Part shown: positions 6,999-10,083 of the stretch, in pieces
Layout: the number at the start of each line of letters is the position of its first letter
Position numbering within the stretch: the stretch's first letter is position 1
DNA from: Candidatus Bathyarchaeota archaeon
Lineage (GTDB): Archaea; Thermoproteota; Bathyarchaeia; Bathyarchaeales; Bathyarchaeaceae
Assembly: GCA_029883255.1 (NCBI GenBank)
Contig: JAOUJL010000041.1
Span: forward strand, 1-10,083
Direction: 5' to 3'
DNA: 10,083 nt
Made by a program: the position numbers and the translations under genes
The notes under the pieces: model-generated
Database searches by the model: none
What the model saw: only the letters and a program-made list of their open reading frames with translations
Told to the model about the DNA's origin: nothing

Positions 6999-8144
6999 TT
7001 GGAATCATTGAATCTTTTGATACGAGTCGCTTTTTCACTCTTTGTAATGGTTTTCATAGTTCTTCACTACACTAGTATATGCCTCTTTAGTTCCCCTCGT
7101 AAGAGCTCACATTCTGGTCATGTTAAAAACGTTCAATGGAAAGTTTCCGTTATCATCCCTGCCCACAACGAGGAAGATCTGATAGAAGGCCTGATCCTCA
7201 GGCTTAGAGGATCAAGTTATCCCATTCATGAAATTATTGTGGTCGACGACGGCTCTACAGATTCAACGTATGAAGTTGCTAGAAATATGAGTGTGAACGT
7301 ACTGCGAAACAAAGAAAGGCTCGGAAAGCCAGCCGCGTCAAATGCAGCGGTAAGAGAGGCAAAAGGAGACATTGTTGTCATTTTTGATGCAGACACTTTG
7401 CCAGATAAGGATTGTGTTGGACATTTAGTAAAGCACTTTGAGTTAGAAGATGTAGGCGCTGTCGTGGGATGCGCTAAGGTTTTAGAGAATGGCTTTATTA
7501 GTAAGCTCGTTGGGCTAGAATTCAACCTGTGTTTTTACTTAATCGAACCGTTTTCAGATAAGTTTAACTTCTTTCCGATCGTTCACGGAGCAAATTTCGC
7601 CATTAAGCGTGAACTGGCGCATTTTCGTGAAGACGCACTAACAGAAGACTTTGATTTAACGGTAAATCTTACGAAGAAAGGGTACAAGATTAGGTTTCAA
7701 CCAGAGGCTGTAAATTATGTTTCAGCGCCGTCCTCGTTTTTTCTTCTGGTAAGGCAAAGAGAAAGATGGTTAGAGGGGATTCTTGAAACTTGCGTGTGGA
7801 ATCGCGGCTTCTGGAAAAAAGTTTTTCCACGCCTTGGCTTTTTAGGATTGTTCTTAAAGGCATTAGAATACGTGATACCCCTGGTTTGGGCTTCAAGCTT
7901 CTCTCTCTTCTGCATTTCTCTTCTCCTTAACGATTTCTTTTTACTGTTAACGGCGCTTGCCTCTGTTATGACTTGTACATTAACTATGTTTTACGCACAA
8001 TTTCGCTCTAAGGACAAGATGACCTGTCTTCTCTGTGTACCGTTTCTTAGCTATTTTTATAACTTGTTTGTTGCGTGGCTTTTCCTCAAGTCACTAGTCC
8101 TCAGGGTTTTTAGCAGAAAACTGGTTACTGCGGGGAAGGAGTGA
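6999..8144 (+). CDS. Membrane-bound family 2 glycosyltransferase
   Basis: Integral membrane GT2 enzyme transferring a sugar from a nucleotide donor to a lipid or growing glycan at the cytoplasmic face. N-terminal membrane helix (about residues 6-30), then the GT-A domain with SVIIPAHNEE (50-59), VVDDGST (81-87, D83 and D84), DAD (130-132, metal-binding DxD), TED (215-217, catalytic base region) and QRERW (253-257), the Q/RxxRW acceptor signature. Two to four C-terminal membrane segments occupy about 280-365. The ED and QxxRW motifs with flanking helices are those of processive or polyprenyl-type GT2 enzymes such as cellulose, hyaluronan or poly-GlcNAc synthases; 381 residues is at the short end. 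TTG 6999 is chosen because of the strong upstream ribosome site. The 3' end overlaps the convergent prenyltransferase by 20 bases. With the nearby deacetylase, synthesis of an amino-sugar-containing product is a reasonable guess. Confidence 0.92.
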   Translation: MESLNLLIRVAFSLFVMVFIVLHYTSICLFSSPRKSSHSGHVKNVQWKVSVIIPAHNEEDLIEGLILRLRGSSYPIHEIIVVDDGSTDSTYEVARNMSVNVLRNKERLGKPAASNAAVREAKGDIVVIFDADTLPDKDCVGHLVKHFELEDVGAVVGCAKVLENGFISKLVGLEFNLCFYLIEPFSDKFNFFPIVHGANFAIKRELAHFREDALTEDFDLTVNLTKKGYKIRFQPEAVNYVSAPSSFFLLVRQRERWLEGILETCVWNRGFWKKVFPRLGFLGLFLKALEYVIPLVWASSFSLFCISLLLNDFFLLLTALASVMTCTLTMFYAQFRSKDKMTCLLCVPFLSYFYNLFVAWLFLKSLVLRVFSRKLVTAGKE

Positions 8145-8988
8145 TTTTTAGAAAGCTGAGAGTGAAAAGTAGCAAAATGTACAGAGAAGCAATAAAAGCA
8201 CACATAATTAATCCTTTTCTAACCCTTTCAGGTTTGACCGCGGAGTACATTATGGATGCCGCAATTAAGGGTATGATGTATATTGCGAGTGGGTCGTAGA
8301 CCACGTCACGCCAAACAATTGCAACGCCCAACACTAAGCATAAAGCACCCATCTTCAATGCTTTGCTGATTCCCAGAACAACAACGGTCGTTCTTAACTC
8401 CGCACCTTTATCAGCTGCGTAATCTATGGCGGAAACCATGATGCACACGGAAACCGAAATGAGGGAGATGCCTAAAATATAGTAAAGCGGGATCTCGCAC
8501 ACTGGCATTCTCATAGACCATCCGCCACAAAACGGTATGATAAAAAATCCCAGAATGTTTGAAATTAGGTCCCATGGAGCTCTCGCCTTAAACCTGGGCC
8601 AATACGAATAAGAGACGGATAAAGTGATACTTGCCGACGCGAGGGTCAGAAAGAAAACCGAAACTGAAGAGCTTAGGAGAATAGCTGCAAGAGCTGAAGT
8701 AAAGTTCAAAACTTTTAGCATAGAGCTGAGGGATGGTTTGATCAGCACCGGGTTTGTGTACCCGAACCTGCTACTTCTGTCTAATCTATCCGTGTCTTTA
8801 GCGTCAATGAGAGAATTAAGGGAAAAACTCATGACAGAAACTAATATGATGACTGCAATTCCTACGATCGTTTCGTAGTTAACAATTATGACGTAGTCTA
8901 TCCACATAATACCCATAAGGAAGCTACCTATAGGAATCAGCAGGAGAGGCGGTCGAAGAATATTCAAAACAAGACCCAAACGTCCCAT
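8125..8988 (-). CDS. UbiA-superfamily prenyltransferase
   Basis: Membrane prenyltransferase transferring a polyprenyl chain to an acceptor. From ATG 8988 it has 287 residues and about eight or nine hydrophobic helices. First Asp-rich motif: N58, D62, D65, D67 in NSLIDAKDTD, followed by DRSSR; second: D189 and D193 in AIDYAADKGAE. The YSYWPRFKARAPWDLISN stretch (127-144) matches the conserved basic loop between them, and the N-terminal RPP (12-14) is typical. The family includes archaeal geranylgeranylglyceryl-phosphate prenyltransferase (DGGGP synthase), quinone and carotenoid enzymes. The first motif departs from the usual NDxxDxxxD (S for D at the second position, shifted later Asp), and the usual RP after it is missing, so it is unlikely to be the housekeeping DGGGP synthase. 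GTG 9006 is an alternative start; ATG 8988 has AAAGG 4 bases upstream. Faces the glycosyltransferase, overlapping by 20 bases. Confidence 0.87.
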   Translation of the reverse strand: MGRLGLVLNILRPPLLLIPIGSFLMGIMWIDYVIIVNYETIVGIAVIILVSVMSFSLNSLIDAKDTDRLDRSSRFGYTNPVLIKPSLSSMLKVLNFTSALAAILLSSSVSVFFLTLASASITLSVSYSYWPRFKARAPWDLISNILGFFIIPFCGGWSMRMPVCEIPLYYILGISLISVSVCIMVSAIDYAADKGAELRTTVVVLGISKALKMGALCLVLGVAIVWRDVVYDPLAIYIIPLIAASIMYSAVKPERVRKGLIMCAFIASLYILLLFTLSFLKITPSPQ

Positions 8989-9122
8989 AACGCCTTTGCA
9001 CCACACGCGTGTAGTTTAGTTAGGAATATGTAGTTTACGAATAGGAATAGCGCCACACTGAAGAACTTGCCATGCTTTCTAAAAGTCTCGATATCGTCGA
9101 TTTCTTGTTTTTCTGCGTTGGA
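8964..9122 (-). pseudogene. Possible orphan C-terminal tail of a lost membrane protein gene
   Basis: In the minus strand a frame without start codon runs open from within the HAD gene region to TGA at 8964-8966. Its last 52 codons look coding: a charged stretch (SNAEKQEIDDIETFRKHGK) followed by a hydrophobic helix (FFSVALFLFVNYIFL) and a short tail. It overlaps the prenyltransferase start by 25 bases, as an upstream operon partner would. No ATG, GTG or TTG is in frame before the helix, so it cannot be an intact gene as written. It may be the remnant of a gene truncated by rearrangement, or a chance open frame; the amino acid pattern is the only support. Confidence 0.22.
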
Positions 9123-9168
9123 TCTTTCACTATGTAGGCACGCAAAACTATACGGCTGATAACTTTGT

Positions 9169-9180
9169 AAAATATATTTT
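9169..9180 (+). promoter_or_regulatory. TATA box of the HAD phosphatase gene
   Basis: AAAATATATTTT, centred about 26 bases before a start near 9201 and 38 bases before ATG 9213. A GGGAAGAT at 9203-9210 would act as ribosome site in a very short leader. Confidence 0.5.
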
Positions 9181-9212
9181 GAGGCACATTGAAACAGTTT
9201 ATGGGAAGATAA

Positions 9213-9881
9213 ATGTTTAGGGCGGTTATCTTTGATTGGGACGGGACTCTAGCTGACACGAAGAAAGCTGTTGTAGAGTCCTTCAAAACGGTCTTAACGG
9301 AAATCGGTTGTATAGTTAACGATGAGTTTTTAGAAAGACGAATTGGCACTGGTACAAGAAAGATGTTGGAGGACGCTCTGGACGAATGCAATATCACCTT
9401 TAACCATGCAATGCTGGAGGAGCTTGCTGGAAAGAAGGTTAGGCTTCAAACAGAACTTTCCAAACATGTAACTCTTTTCGAAGGAGCCACAGACCTGCTA
9501 GACGCTCTGTATGGTAGAGTAAAAATCGCTTTGGCAACCATGAGCAGCAGACCAGTCATTGACAAGCTACTCACAGAAAAACAAATCAAAAAATACTTCA
9601 ACGCCGTAGTTACAGCAGACGAAATCTCTAAACCAAAACCCGACCCAGAAATCTTCCTACTAGCAGCAACAAAACTAAACCTCCCACCGCAACACTGCGT
9701 AGTCCTAGAAGACTCGATATTCGGAGTAGAAGCCGCTAAGGCAGCAAAAATGAAATGCGTAGCCATCCCCTCAGGAGCCTACACCAAAAAAGAACTCAAA
9801 AAACAAAAACCAAACCTACTAATAGACAGCCTCACCCAAACCCAGACTATACTAAACTACATCCTCCAAACCCAACCCTAG
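9213..9881 (+). CDS. HAD-superfamily phosphatase (phosphoglycolate phosphatase / beta-phosphoglucomutase-like)
   Basis: Cytoplasmic HAD hydrolase of 222 residues acting on a phosphorylated small metabolite. Motif I is FDWDGTLADT with nucleophile D8 and acid D10; motif II is ATMSSR (T109/S111); motif III is K140 in SKPKPDPE; motif IV is E166-D167 in VLEDSIFGVEAA. The helical cap lies between motifs I and II (about residues 16-85), which is subclass I. The DSIFGVEAA and KPxPD details are shared by phosphoglycolate phosphatases, beta-phosphoglucomutases and related enzymes, so substrate cannot be chosen. ATG 9213 is preceded by GGGAAGAT. The 5' half has mixed base use while the 3' part from about 9590 is strongly A/C-rich on the coding strand, with few G and T. 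It is probably a core gene next to PCNA and not necessarily part of the lipid or glycan block. Confidence 0.9.
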   Translation: MFRAVIFDWDGTLADTKKAVVESFKTVLTEIGCIVNDEFLERRIGTGTRKMLEDALDECNITFNHAMLEELAGKKVRLQTELSKHVTLFEGATDLLDALYGRVKIALATMSSRPVIDKLLTEKQIKKYFNAVVTADEISKPKPDPEIFLLAATKLNLPPQHCVVLEDSIFGVEAAKAAKMKCVAIPSGAYTKKELKKQKPNLLIDSLTQTQTILNYILQTQP

Positions 9882-9901
9882 AGCATGATCAAAAAAGACA
9901 C

Positions 9902-9910
9902 TTATATATG
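9902..9910 (+). promoter_or_regulatory. TATA box candidate, distal promoter of the PCNA-like gene
   Basis: TTATATATG just after the HAD gene. A start about 25 bases downstream (near 9932) would give a leader of about 118 bases to TTG 10051. A second, weaker box, CTTTAAAT at 10004-10011, would give a short leader. Which one is used cannot be told from sequence. Confidence 0.4.
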
Positions 9911-9920
9911 TAAGGGGAGC

Positions 9921-9962
9921 CTAGACCCCCTATACCCGTCTCTGTCTCTCTAGAACCCCCTA
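9921..9962 (+). repeat. Imperfect direct repeat in the leader or promoter of the PCNA-like gene
   Basis: CTAGACCCCCTA at 9921-9932 and CTAGAACCCCCTA at 9950-9962 start 29 bases apart, differing by one inserted A. Between them lies a pyrimidine-rich stretch. The first copy can also form a small hairpin, AGGGG (9913-9917) with CCCCT (9927-9931). The copies sit just downstream of the distal TATA box, where an archaeal regulator or a leader structure could act; function is unproven. Confidence 0.45.
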
Positions 9963-10032
9963 AGCGACCGACCCTCAACACACAAAAAACATAAACCACC
10001 AAACTTTAAATCACCAAACCACAACTAACAGT

Positions 10033-10041
10033 AAAGGAGGT
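10033..10041 (+). promoter_or_regulatory. Ribosome binding site before the TTG start at 10051
   Basis: AAAGGAGGT, a full Shine-Dalgarno match, 9 bases before TTG 10051. It is the strongest translation signal in the window and shows that a gene begins there. Confidence 0.75.
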
Positions 10042-10050
10042 TCACAACCC

Positions 10051-10083
10051 TTGTTCAAAGCAAAAATAACAGACGCAAAACAA
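10051..10083 (+). CDS. pcn: DNA polymerase sliding clamp (PCNA), first 11 codons only
   Basis: The window ends after 11 codons: initiator TTG, then FKAKITDAKQ. Archaeal PCNA proteins commonly begin MFKA or MFRA followed by a short strand and an acidic/lysine stretch, which this matches. The strong AAAGGAGGT upstream confirms that translation starts here. PCNA is the ring-shaped processivity clamp of replicative polymerases. The identification rests on ten residues and gene style, so another gene with a similar start is possible. Confidence 0.5.
   Translation, partial: MFKAKITDAKQ

Noticed and set aside
9035..9397. 120-codon minus-strand frame covering the gap and the start of the HAD gene.
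   Set aside because: More than half is antisense to the well-supported HAD gene and the amino acid composition is serine-rich shadow type.
9882..10026. Frame of the HAD gene stays open past its TAG with another internal TAG, as seen after the radical SAM gene, hinting at TAG readthrough.
   Set aside because: The stretch contains promoter-like boxes and the direct repeat, has low-complexity A/C composition poor in stop codons, and shows no protein-like pattern.
1..10083. Search for tRNA, rRNA, CRISPR arrays, insertion sequences and long inverted repeats.
   Set aside because: No T-loop or acceptor pairs, no regularly spaced repeats and no transposase-like frames were seen by eye; short RNAs without conserved motifs could be missed.

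Overview
The window looks archaeal. Genes are compact and often paired, several promoters carry TATA-type A/T boxes about 25 bases before a plausible transcription start, and four genes appear to start at TTG (two with clear purine-rich Shine-Dalgarno sequences). It holds an Lhr-type helicase, a UbiA-superfamily prenyltransferase, and at the right edge the first codons of what looks like a PCNA sliding clamp. A TACK-group archaeon of the Bathyarchaeia type would fit, but the lineage is inferred from style, not from a marker gene.

Layout. Bases 1-1420 (minus) are the N-terminal half of a large Lhr-like helicase that runs off the left edge. A TATA box at about 1463-1472 serves it. Bases 1498-1560 hold a relict of a class I methyltransferase (SAM-binding motif I only) partly overlapping the start of a radical SAM gene (1547-2554, plus). 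A small membrane protein follows (2733-3263, plus). Converging on it is a minus-strand pair transcribed from about 5650: a second radical SAM protein with an N-terminal hydrophobic segment (5632-4580), then, 4 bases on, a DUF362 protein with a C-terminal 2x[4Fe-4S] ferredoxin domain (4575-3388). Divergent from that pair is a plus-strand run: NodB-type deacetylase (5682-6488), small four-helix membrane protein (6512-6901) and membrane-bound family 2 glycosyltransferase (6999-8144). A UbiA-type prenyltransferase (8988-8125, minus) overlaps the end of the glycosyltransferase. Past a gap with traces of another reading frame comes a HAD-type phosphatase (9213-9881, plus), then an AC-rich leader with a short direct repeat, and the PCNA start at 10051.

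How the parts may fit. The two ends (helicase; HAD phosphatase and PCNA) look like core genome. The middle (about 1.5-9.0 kb) reads as an accessory block: two radical SAM enzymes with extra C-terminal cysteine clusters, a possible dedicated ferredoxin-type electron donor, a polyprenyl transferase, a membrane glycosyltransferase and a deacetylase without a signal peptide. Together they suggest synthesis or tailoring of a membrane lipid, glycolipid or prenylated compound on the cytoplasmic face. That pathway is an inference from co-location; no product can be named. Gene debris at both edges of the block (methyltransferase motif on the left, a possible orphan membrane-protein tail on the right) supports insertion or rearrangement.
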